Shown here: one piece after another, positions 1 through 6,102 of the stretch | How the letters are laid out: each line of letters starts with the position of its first letter | Position numbering within the stretch: position 1 is the stretch's first letter | Source: Saprospirales bacterium | Lineage (GTDB): Bacteria; Bacteroidota; Bacteroidia; Chitinophagales; JADJOU01 | Reading direction: 5' to 3' | Assembly (NCBI GenBank): GCA_947461165.1 | Contig: CANHJR010000068.1 | Span: 1 to 6,879, forward strand | DNA: 6,879 nucleotides | Translations under genes and position numbers: made by a program | The notes under the pieces: model-generated | Told to the model about the DNA's origin: nothing | Databases searched by the model: none | Seen by the model: only the letters and a program-made list of their open reading frames with translations

Positions 1-595
1 AATAACCCAATTGAATCGCAGACGATTTATTGGGTTTGTAAGTAAAAGATACCAATGCTCGATTTCGCTCAAAATAGGGTTCATTATCTGTAAAAAAGAA
101 TTCACTGCTCACACCTACTTGAAAAGGCTGAACACCATTTTTTTCTTTTCCCAAAGAATGCGACAATCCTAGCCTGTATCGAAATCTACTTCGATAACCA
201 TTGCTTCTAAACCGGCATTCTAGTCTATATCGCTGTTCAATCTTGAGTCGACCAATAAATTGATTCAGCACAACTTGTGGCCAAACCCTAAACTCATTAT
301 TGTTTTTTGGTGTCACAAAATTACCTCCTTCTCCATAAGTCTGATAGCTGCCAGCTGCCAATGAGAGCTTCACATTGCGATCAATATTGTAATGTATTCC
401 ACCTTTGAATTCATAATAATGGAAATGATCATAAAACTTTAAGGATCGTAATTGAACTTCTCCAAATCCACTCCATTTTTCATCATACTTATATTTTACT
501 TGAAATATATTCCAACTACCAAGATCCAACCCTTGCGCAAAACAAAGATTAGTTGAAAAAGTTACGAAAGTTAGGATTATAATCTGTGGTCTCAC
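1..595 (-). CDS. DUF2490 family outer membrane protein (3' end beyond window)
   Basis: The frame is open from a GTG at 595 to the window edge, giving 198 residues without a stop. Residues 1-20 form a signal peptide: a hydrophobic stretch ending in CFA before Gln21. The mature part is a run of alternating, aromatic-rich beta strands. It has the pattern I associate with DUF2490: Trp28, GEVQLR at 45-50, FYDHFHYYEFKGG at 54-66, an AGSYQTYGEGGNF segment at 81-93, and RLKIEQRYRLECRFRSNGYR at 116-135. DUF2490 proteins of Bacteroidota are usually a little over 200 residues, so only a short C-terminal strand region should be missing. They are predicted small outer-membrane barrels of unknown function. 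The GTG start is chosen because it overlaps the mscS-like stop codon as GTGA, the classic arrangement for translational coupling, and because the signal peptide begins there. The family call is by recognition of motifs, not by a search. Confidence 0.8.
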   Translation of the reverse strand, partial: MRPQIIILTFVTFSTNLCFAQGLDLGSWNIFQVKYKYDEKWSGFGEVQLRSLKFYDHFHYYEFKGGIHYNIDRNVKLSLAAGSYQTYGEGGNFVTPKNNNEFRVWPQVVLNQFIGRLKIEQRYRLECRFRSNGYRSRFRYRLGLSHSLGKEKNGVQPFQVGVSSEFFFTDNEPYFERNRALVSFTYKPNKSSAIQLGY

Positions 596-1089
596 AATTC
601 ACTTTCTATGATTGATATTGATTTCTGCAGAATAATTGAGTTTGGAACCGTTATAAGTTCACCATTGGCAGTCCTGAGATGAATGAAGAAGTATGTAAGC
701 TCTGTCACTTCACCCTCAAAAGAATATTCCTTATCTAATACCTTTATAGTATCTCCTAATTTCAAAGGATGGTTGAAAAACAGAATAATACTCGATGTGA
801 TATTGGATAACAAGGACCACTGAGCAAAGAAAGCGATACCCAGCGCAGTCAATAATGTACTAGCAAAAACGGCTATTTCGTTTTGATCCAATCCCCAAAT
901 TCCTGCAAGCAATGTCAAAACCCCAATGGTAGTGAAAATATGCAGCGCCTTAATAATCATCTTTCTTCTTGGACGCTGAAGATGAGCTTTTTTAAGGGTA
1001 TTATTTATAATAGTTTTGGAGAGAAAAAGCAAAGCTACATAGATAACTAGAAGAGCAATGGTCTCGATGATTTGGATTTTTTCTTTCAT
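592..1089 (-). CDS. Short MscS-family mechanosensitive channel
   Basis: This 165-residue protein has three hydrophobic segments at about 9-28, 46-66 and 72-105. The third runs into the conserved MscS core: GIAFFAQWSLLSNITSS (84-100) resembles the pore-lining TM3, and NHPLKLGDTIKV (106-117) matches the start of the beta domain (ERPFRVGDWI in E. coli MscS). A VPNS motif at 148-151 corresponds to the IPN of MscS. The protein ends right after the beta domain, so the C-terminal alpha/beta vestibule of the 286-residue E. coli channel is absent. Short forms of this kind are common in Bacteroidota, so this looks natural and not broken. The likely role is a heptameric inner-membrane channel that opens on membrane tension and releases small osmolytes during hypo-osmotic shock. 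It lies 101 bases behind the LysR gene on the same strand, and its TGA overlaps the GTG of the DUF2490 gene. Confidence 0.82.
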   Translation of the reverse strand: MKEKIQIIETIALLVIYVALLFLSKTIINNTLKKAHLQRPRRKMIIKALHIFTTIGVLTLLAGIWGLDQNEIAVFASTLLTALGIAFFAQWSLLSNITSSIILFFNHPLKLGDTIKVLDKEYSFEGEVTELTYFFIHLRTANGELITVPNSIILQKSISIIESEL

Positions 1090-1160
1090 TGTTGCTTTTT
1101 GTATGTGTAAAAATATGAGAATTTAAACATACCGAAATCAGAAAATATATTCTTACAGGT

Positions 1161-1184
1161 AGCTTTTAATAAAGTTAACAAGCC
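1161..1184 (-). terminator. Weak hairpin just after the lysR stop codon
   Basis: Read on the minus strand, GCTT-G-TTAA, a loop CTTTA, then TTAA-AAGC form an 8-bp stem with one bulged G. It begins about 6 bases after the LysR stop codon. It sits where a terminator or 3'-end protecting hairpin would be expected between lysR and the mscS-like gene. The stem is mostly A-T and no clear T-run follows, so intrinsic termination is doubtful. Confidence 0.22.
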
Positions 1185-1190
1185 AATAAA

Positions 1191-2117
1191 TCAATGATAT
1201 TGATCACACCAACCAAATTTTTTTTCTATTATTTCTCGTTTTTCATTTTTAATGTATTCAATATAAGCTTGAGATGTCATAGATAGTTTCTTATCTTTTA
1301 ACCAAATGAGAGACCACTTTGATTGGATCGGAAATCCTTTGACTGGGATGATTTTAAGCAGATTGGTGTCTAATTCCGTTTTGATACCAATGAGAGGCAT
1401 GATCGAATATCCCAGCCCTGCCAGTACCGCCTGCTTCACGGCTTCGTTGCTGGTCAATTCCATTTTTTTCTTTACATAGATATTGTTTTGGATCAGGTAT
1501 TTTTCCATAACATGTCTCGTTCCTGATCCCTTTTCGCGATAGATCAGAGGTAGATCATCAAAAATTTTTTTATCGTAAATTTGTGCCATTTTAGTTGTAG
1601 CCGTATTGCCTACCAGAAAAAGTTTATTGTCCAATAGCTCGTGTTTTTCTATCCGCAGGTTATCCGGCAAGACACTGACCAAGGCTAAATCCACTTCATT
1701 TTTTTCCAAACTTTCGATCACCTTCGATTTATTCGTGACATCCATCATGAGTTCAACACCTGGGTTGATATGCATAAAATCAGACAAAAAGTAGGGCGCA
1801 ATATATTTGCCTGTAGATACAACAGATATCTTGAGCTGACCTGTCAGCTGACCCAAATGAGCATTATGTTTGAACTGAATTGAGTGCACATCGGAGATAA
1901 TTTTATCTGCCAGTTCAGCGATTTCTCTACCAAAATCTGTGATATACACTTTTTTATTGACAATTTCCCAAAGAGGCAATTCTAGTTGGTCTTGAAAATT
2001 TTTAAGCTGAATTGAAACCGCTGGCTGTGTTAAATGTAATTCTTCTGCTGCCTTTGTTATGCTTCGCGTTTGAGATACTTTCAAGAATATCCTCAATTGA
2101 TTTAGAGTGAAGTTCAT
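1191..2117 (-). CDS. LysR-type regulator, CbbR/CmpR-like
   Basis: This is a 308-residue protein of normal LTTR length. Residues 3-62 are the winged helix-turn-helix: LNQLRIFLKV, then SITKAAEELHLTQPAVSIQL at 19-38 with the recognition helix. A linker helix follows at about 62-85. The effector-binding domain starts near residue 94 (GQLKISVVSTGKYIAPYFL). It contains YREKGSGTR (193-201) and SNEAVKQAVLAGLGYSIMP (223-241), a pattern I associate with CbbR and CmpR, the regulators of CO2 fixation and bicarbonate uptake genes. The gene is divergent from the isocitrate dehydrogenase operon with 90 bases between the start codons, the usual LTTR layout. This suggests it controls that operon and itself. 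The effector is not visible from sequence; CbbR-type proteins respond to metabolites such as RuBP, PEP, 2-phosphoglycolate or NADPH. The LTTR assignment is firm, while the CbbR-like subgroup is an inference from motifs and context. Confidence 0.9.
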   Translation of the reverse strand: MNFTLNQLRIFLKVSQTRSITKAAEELHLTQPAVSIQLKNFQDQLELPLWEIVNKKVYITDFGREIAELADKIISDVHSIQFKHNAHLGQLTGQLKISVVSTGKYIAPYFLSDFMHINPGVELMMDVTNKSKVIESLEKNEVDLALVSVLPDNLRIEKHELLDNKLFLVGNTATTKMAQIYDKKIFDDLPLIYREKGSGTRHVMEKYLIQNNIYVKKKMELTSNEAVKQAVLAGLGYSIMPLIGIKTELDTNLLKIIPVKGFPIQSKWSLIWLKDKKLSMTSQAYIEYIKNEKREIIEKKFGWCDQYH

Positions 2118-2122
2118 AAATT

Positions 2123-2135
2123 TTATTTATAATAA
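2123..2135. promoter_or_regulatory. Candidate LysR-type operator TTA-N7-TAA
   Basis: The half-sites TTA (2123-2125) and TAA (2133-2135) are separated by seven bases. This fits the TNA-N7/8-TNA style of box described for CbbR/CmpR regulators. It lies between the lysR start codon and its -7 element, at the predicted transcription start, so a bound regulator could repress its own gene. The region is very AT-rich, so such a match can occur by chance, and no well-formed second copy was found. Confidence 0.3.
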
Positions 2136-2141
2136 GTATAG

Positions 2142-2169
2142 CAAAGTTAAATAAATAATTATAATACAA
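2142..2169 (-). promoter_or_regulatory. Bacteroidota-type promoter of the LysR gene
   Basis: On the minus strand, TTG (2169-2167) is followed after 17 bases by TAACTTTG (2149-2142). This is an exact match to the TAnnTTTG -7 element of Bacteroidota sigma factor promoters, with an acceptable -33 TTG. Transcription would start near 2135, giving a leader of roughly 18 bases before the LysR ATG at 2117. Confidence 0.6.
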
Positions 2170-2174
2170 TAGTC

Positions 2175-2182
2175 CATTTTTG
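2175..2182 (+). promoter_or_regulatory. Possible -7 element of the icd operon
   Basis: CATTTTTG matches five of the six fixed positions of TAnnTTTG and ends 25 bases before the icd ATG, a plausible distance. There is no TTG at the expected -33 position. That would suit a promoter needing an activator such as the divergent LysR protein, but it also weakens the call. Confidence 0.3.
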
Positions 2183-2207
2183 TAATCTAATCAATAACAT
2201 AAGATAA

Positions 2208-3644
2208 ATGCAAAGAATAACAGTAGCAAAAGGCGACGGCATCGGGCCAGAAATAATGGATGCGACACTGTCTATCATTTTGGCAGCAGGTGCCCAAATA
2301 GAAGTGGATGAAATAGAAGTGGGTGAAAAAGTCTATTTATCAGGCAATAGCTCTGGGATAGCCAAGGAATCCTGGGATGTCATCCGAAAGAATAAAGTAT
2401 TTCTAAAGGCGCCAATAACGACTCCTCAAGGAGGAGGCTACAAAAGTCTCAATGTCACAACAAGGAAGTTTTTAGGGCTGTACGCCAATATTCGACCTTG
2501 TATGACGATGCATCCTTATGTCAAGACAAAGCATCCAAAAATGGATATTGTCATCGTTCGCGAAAACGAGGAAGACCTCTATGCAGGGATAGAGCATCAA
2601 CAAACGGATGAGGTGGTACAATGTTTAAAACTAATCAGTAGACCTGGATGTGAAAAAATAGTTCGATATGCCTTTGAATATGCCAAACAGTATGGTAGAA
2701 AAAAAGTGACATGCTTTACGAAGGATAATATTATGAAACAAACGGACGGACTCTTTCATCAAGTGTTTGATGAGATAGCTGCTGAATATCCACATATCGA
2801 AAATGAACACTGGATCATAGATATAGGTGCAGCAAAAATGGCAGATACGCCAGAAGTGTTTGATGTGATCGTTATGCCAAACTTGTATGGAGACGTGCTG
2901 AGCGATGTAGCTGCGCAGATAGCAGGATCTGTAGGATTGGCAGGATCAGCCAATATAGGTGAAGAGTGCGCTATGTTCGAGGCTATTCATGGGTCAGCAC
3001 CAAGACGTGCGGGTCAAAACATGGCGAATCCATCTGGATTATTGCAAGGCGCTATCCAAATGTTAACACATATCGGACAAACTGAGATCGCTGAAAAAGT
3101 CCAAAATGCCTGGCTAAAAACAATAGAGAGCGGAATTCATACATATGACATCTATGAAGACGGTAAGAGCAAAATGAAAGTCGGAACCAAAGAGTTCGCA
3201 GAAGCAGTCATCAAAAACTTAGGCCAAAAGCCAAGTCAACTTCCAGCAGTAAGTTACCAAAAAGATGTCAAACTAAATTTGCCAAAATACCAAAGAAAAC
3301 CTGCAAAGAAAAAAGATCTTGTTGGAGTTGATTTTTTCGTTCACTGGGCGGATACCGATCCAGATCGTTTGGCTGCTATTGTCAAAAAAATTGAAACAGC
3401 AGACATTCAACTCAATATGATAACCAATCGTGGCATAAAAGTATATCCAGACGGTTTCTCTGAGACGTTCTGCACGGATCATTGGAGATGCAGATTTAAA
3501 CCTCTCGATAGGAAATCCATAACAAAACAAACCATTATCGAATTATTGAGCGCGGCCGAAAAGAATCAAATAGATATTGTAAAAACAGAGAATCTATATG
3601 AGTTTGATAATAAGCCGGCCTATTCTCTAGGTCAAGGTCAATAA
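2208..3644 (+). CDS. icd: Isocitrate dehydrogenase (NADP-type, Thermus/Rickettsia-like)
   Basis: This 478-residue cytoplasmic TCA-cycle enzyme converts isocitrate and NADP+ to 2-oxoglutarate, CO2 and NADPH. The isocitrate/isopropylmalate dehydrogenase fold covers about residues 3-340. Active-site residues are visible by alignment to E. coli Icd: Ser80, Asn82 and Arg86 in KSLNVTTRK, Arg96 in NIRP, Arg118 in VREN, Tyr125, Lys172 in FTKDNIMK, and Asp229 and Asp233 for the metal. The cofactor loop is HGSAPRRAGQ (261-270). Arg266-Arg267 replace the Lys-Tyr pair that contacts the NADP 2'-phosphate in E. coli, so basic charge is kept and NADP is likely. Residues about 372-475 form the extra C-terminal domain typical of the Thermus and Rickettsia class (FFVHWADTDPDRLAA, ITNRGIKVYP). 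The ATG at 2208 is the first in frame and lies in an A-rich context. It heads the plus-strand operon that ends with the bicarbonate transporter. Confidence 0.95.
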   Translation: MQRITVAKGDGIGPEIMDATLSIILAAGAQIEVDEIEVGEKVYLSGNSSGIAKESWDVIRKNKVFLKAPITTPQGGGYKSLNVTTRKFLGLYANIRPCMTMHPYVKTKHPKMDIVIVRENEEDLYAGIEHQQTDEVVQCLKLISRPGCEKIVRYAFEYAKQYGRKKVTCFTKDNIMKQTDGLFHQVFDEIAAEYPHIENEHWIIDIGAAKMADTPEVFDVIVMPNLYGDVLSDVAAQIAGSVGLAGSANIGEECAMFEAIHGSAPRRAGQNMANPSGLLQGAIQMLTHIGQTEIAEKVQNAWLKTIESGIHTYDIYEDGKSKMKVGTKEFAEAVIKNLGQKPSQLPAVSYQKDVKLNLPKYQRKPAKKKDLVGVDFFVHWADTDPDRLAAIVKKIETADIQLNMITNRGIKVYPDGFSETFCTDHWRCRFKPLDRKSITKQTIIELLSAAEKNQIDIVKTENLYEFDNKPAYSLGQGQ

Positions 3645-3667
3645 TAAAGACTAAATCAAAGACCAAT

Positions 3668-3916
3668 ATGAATATTAGACTCATCAAAGGGAGCCATACT
3701 ACTGCAGAAGCTATCGATTTAGCAACTCAGTTTATTCAAGTTAAAATTAAATTTAATGAGAACAAAATAGATCAAAGTGCAAATGAAGAAGATATAAAAA
3801 TGCGTGAAAACCGCATCAAACAATTACTTGATCAGTTGCATGAATTGAAAAAAACATTAAAATCTCACAACGGTTTGTGTTCTATCGAGGCGGATTTTTT
3901 AGTTCATACAAATTAG
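3668..3916 (+). CDS. Small helical hypothetical protein (82 aa)
   Basis: I do not recognise a named family. The protein has 82 residues, no signal peptide and no membrane segment. A short N-terminal strand (NIRLIKGSHT) is followed by a helix at about 12-34 (TAEAIDLATQFIQVKI) and a long charged helix at about 39-66 (DIKMRENRIKQLLDQLHELKK). The hydrophobic spacing of the second helix suggests a coiled coil. The single cysteine is Cys71. A real gene is supported by its position 23 bases after icd and 40 bases before the DUF6671 gene on the same strand, by the A-rich ATG context, and by the compact amphipathic composition. It could be a small partner or regulator of one of the operon enzymes. It has no resemblance to a PII-like SbtB that I can see. 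Confidence 0.72.
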   Translation: MNIRLIKGSHTTAEAIDLATQFIQVKIKFNENKIDQSANEEDIKMRENRIKQLLDQLHELKKTLKSHNGLCSIEADFLVHTN

Positions 3917-3956
3917 TCATTCTTTACAGTTTGATTCCTAACTTATAATATCCCCT

Positions 3957-4805
3957 TTGGCACATCCTTATTTCCATAATAGAAAGCTTGCAATTGCAAC
4001 TCAGCACGGAAAAGAAGCGGTTATGACTCCATTGTTGGTCAATAAGCTAGGGGTCGATATTGTTTTACTTCCTAATTTGGACACAGATGCCTTCGGTACA
4101 TTTACTGGAGAAGTCGAAAGGTCTGTTGGCCCAATAGAGACGCTTCGAAAAAAATGTGAACTAGCATTCAAGACTTCAGGCTGCGAATTAATCCTAGCCA
4201 ATGAAGGATCTTTTGGTATGCATCCGACTACATTTTTTACACATGCCGATGATGAGCTTGTCATGCTGTGGGATAAGAAAAATAATCTGGAGGTTGTCGC
4301 CCGAGAATTGACGACAGAAACAAATTTCAACGGCAGTGAGATAGAATCTGAAAAGCAGCTCGAAGAATTTGCCAAAAAGGTTTTATTTCCTAGTCATGCC
4401 ATCATTTTACGAAATGGTCAAGACCGAAACGAAAGAATAGTAAAAGGCATTCAGGATAGAGCCCAACTATTGGCATCATATCACGAAATTTTGACCGAGT
4501 ATGGAAAAGTCTATGCGGAAACGGATATGCGCGCGATGCACAACCCAACTCGAATGCGAGCCATAGCGTTGGCTACATCCAAACTAGTAGACAAACTATT
4601 CAATCTTTGCCCAGAATGTCAAACTCCAGGCTTTGATGTATCAAAAATCCTCGAAGGGTTGCCTTGCAGTCTTTGTAAACAGCCTTCGCGATCCATTCTA
4701 TCTCACATTAGCATTTGCAGTCGATGCCAATTCACTGAAGAAAAACGATATCCAAAAAACATTCAGTACGAAGACCCTATGTTTTGCGACTATTGTAATC
4801 CATAA
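3957..4805 (+). CDS. DUF6671-like protein with C-terminal double zinc ribbon
   Basis: This is a 282-residue cytoplasmic protein of unknown function. The N-terminal domain (about 5-205) carries motifs that I recall as conserved in DUF6671 proteins: LAIATQHGKE (11-20), LDTDAFGTFTGEVER (41-55), ANEGSFGMHP (81-90), ELTTETNF (117-124) and TDMRAMHNPTRMRAI (189-203). The tail holds four CxxC pairs: Cys218/221, 237/240, 254/257 and 277/280, ending in the motif CDYCNP. They probably make two zinc-ribbon knuckles. No ATG fits the N-terminus. An upstream stop at 3939 leaves TTG 3957 (or ATA codons) as the start, while the first ATG at 4023 would remove the conserved LAIATQHGKE segment. It lies between the 82-residue protein and sbtA (31-base gap), which suggests a role connected with inorganic carbon or isocitrate metabolism. 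That role is inference only. The family name is from memory of motifs. Confidence 0.82.
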   Translation: MAHPYFHNRKLAIATQHGKEAVMTPLLVNKLGVDIVLLPNLDTDAFGTFTGEVERSVGPIETLRKKCELAFKTSGCELILANEGSFGMHPTTFFTHADDELVMLWDKKNNLEVVARELTTETNFNGSEIESEKQLEEFAKKVLFPSHAIILRNGQDRNERIVKGIQDRAQLLASYHEILTEYGKVYAETDMRAMHNPTRMRAIALATSKLVDKLFNLCPECQTPGFDVSKILEGLPCSLCKQPSRSILSHISICSRCQFTEEKRYPKNIQYEDPMFCDYCNP

Positions 4806-4836
4806 GGCCAACTCTCTTTAAGACAAATAAATCATC

Positions 4837-5817
4837 ATGTCGTCAGAATTTGAAATTTTACACAGCAATCTAACAAACCCTACGCTTCTATTTTTTCTAC
4901 TTGGGGTATTGGCTGTAAGACTTAAAAGTGATTTAGAGATTCCAGCACAAAGTATAAAATTTATTTCATTGTATCTTCTTTTTGCCATCGGCTTCAAGGG
5001 CGGACAAGAGCTTTCGCATAGCCACATTACGAGTGATGTGATTTACTCTACCATGTTTGGTATAGCGATTGCTACTGTGATACCTATTTATGCATTTTTT
5101 ATACTGAAGCGTCGGCTCAATATAAGCGATTCGGCAGCTATAGCGGCCTCATATGGTTCAGTCAGTGCTGTTACGTTTGTAGCAGCCGTATCATTTCTGG
5201 AAATGCAAAATATAACTTTTGGTGGCCATATGGTGGCTATCATGGCATTGATGGAATCTCCAGCGATAATCGTAGGAGTCATTTTACTTACGAAATTTGA
5301 AAAATCACCAATTGATTCAAAAGGTATCCATTTCAGCCAGCTAGTCCATCACGCATTTACCAATGGAAGTGTACTCCTTATTTTAGGAAGTCTGATTATA
5401 GGATTTATAGCAGATACCAAACAGGCGGAAGGCATCAAACCGTTCACAACCGATATTTTTAAAGGATTTCTCGTTATATTTCTGTTAGAAATGGGCATGG
5501 TGACCGCTAAACGATTTTCGGCTTTTATAAAATATGGATGGTACGTTTCCTTGTTTGCAATTCTTTTGCCAGCATTTAATGGTTGCATCGTGGCCTATAT
5601 GAGTCAGTTTGTCACCGATGACATTGGCAATCGATTTGTATTCGCTATACTTGCTGCAAGCGCATCCTACATTGCGGTTCCAGCAGCCATGAGATTGGCA
5701 GCTCCCAAGGCAGACCCAGGCGTTTATATCCCTATGGCATTAGGCGTTACGTTTCCATTTAACATCACCATCGGTATGCCTCTGTATTTTATGATAATCA
5801 ATTACAAACCAACATAA
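4837..5817 (+). CDS. sbtA: SbtA-family sodium-dependent bicarbonate transporter
   Basis: This 326-residue inner-membrane protein has about ten hydrophobic segments in two inverted halves. Family signatures are the start NLTNPTLLFFLLGVLA (11-26), SDLEIP (31-36), LYLLFAIGFKGG (45-56), SYGSVSAVTFVAA (105-117) and ALMESPAI (137-144). In the second half are FKGFLVIFLLEMG (208-220), ASASYIAVPAAMR (274-286) and ALGVTFPFNI (301-310). SbtA proteins take up bicarbonate with Na+ at high affinity. The loop between the two halves (about 153-175) is only some 20 residues, far shorter than in the roughly 374-residue cyanobacterial SbtA. No sbtB follows. It is the last gene of the icd operon and converges on the carbonic anhydrase gene. 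The ATG at 4837 is in an A-rich context and 31 bases behind the DUF6671 gene. The fold is clear; bicarbonate as substrate is inferred from family and neighbours. Confidence 0.92.
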   Translation: MSSEFEILHSNLTNPTLLFFLLGVLAVRLKSDLEIPAQSIKFISLYLLFAIGFKGGQELSHSHITSDVIYSTMFGIAIATVIPIYAFFILKRRLNISDSAAIAASYGSVSAVTFVAAVSFLEMQNITFGGHMVAIMALMESPAIIVGVILLTKFEKSPIDSKGIHFSQLVHHAFTNGSVLLILGSLIIGFIADTKQAEGIKPFTTDIFKGFLVIFLLEMGMVTAKRFSAFIKYGWYVSLFAILLPAFNGCIVAYMSQFVTDDIGNRFVFAILAASASYIAVPAAMRLAAPKADPGVYIPMALGVTFPFNITIGMPLYFMIINYKPT

Positions 5818-5868
5818 TTATAAAGGGAAAGCTGAAGGGTGGAGATCAGAAGTTACTTTTGCTATATG

Positions 5869-5890
5869 ATCTAATTGGTCTAGCCTAGAT
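5869..5890 (+). terminator. Weak hairpin after sbtA in convergent gap
   Basis: ATCTA and TAGAT, with an inner GG/CC pair across a 3-base bulge and a TCTAG loop, can form a 7-bp stem starting 52 bases after the sbtA stop. It is the best inverted repeat I found in the 285-base gap (5818-6102) between sbtA and the convergent carbonic anhydrase gene. No T-run follows, so termination is uncertain. I saw no gene, RNA or other repeat in this gap; only frames of about a dozen codons occur. Confidence 0.2.
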
Positions 5891-6102
5891 AGGATTTCTC
5901 AACGGAACACAATATTGGCAAACATGAATAACCTATCAAGAAAGCAAGATTCCAAAAAGAAATAACCTCATAATGAATTTTAATAAATAGAACCATAGAC
6001 AATTAAATTGCCATAAAACGAAATGCTCAGTAGATTCAAATAATTCTTTCCTTTCCTATTTCAGATAATGAAAACATACATATAGTCGAAGAGCAATCGA
6101 TT

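Noticed and set aside
1090..1190. Separate promoter for the mscS-like gene
   Set aside because: TATGTTTA and TAACTTTA each differ from TAnnTTTG at the last base, and neither has a TTG at suitable spacing, so I could not support a promoter.
1606..1794. Plus-strand open frame of 62 codons within lysR
   Set aside because: It is antisense to the LysR effector domain and has no features of its own.
3668..3916. SbtB or PII-like protein
   Set aside because: The 82-residue product lacks the ferredoxin-like alternation of strands and helices and the PII loop motifs; it is mainly a charged helix.
3917..3956. Internal promoter before the DUF6671 gene
   Set aside because: TACAGTTTG has three bases between TA and TTTG instead of two, and no -33 element fits.
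4001..4375. Minus-strand open frame of 124 codons inside the DUF6671 gene
   Set aside because: It is antisense to conserved motifs of that gene, and its serine-rich composition is typical of a shadow frame.
5818..6102. Small gene or RNA in the convergent gap
   Set aside because: Only frames of about 11-13 codons occur, and no strong stem structure or known RNA motif was visible.
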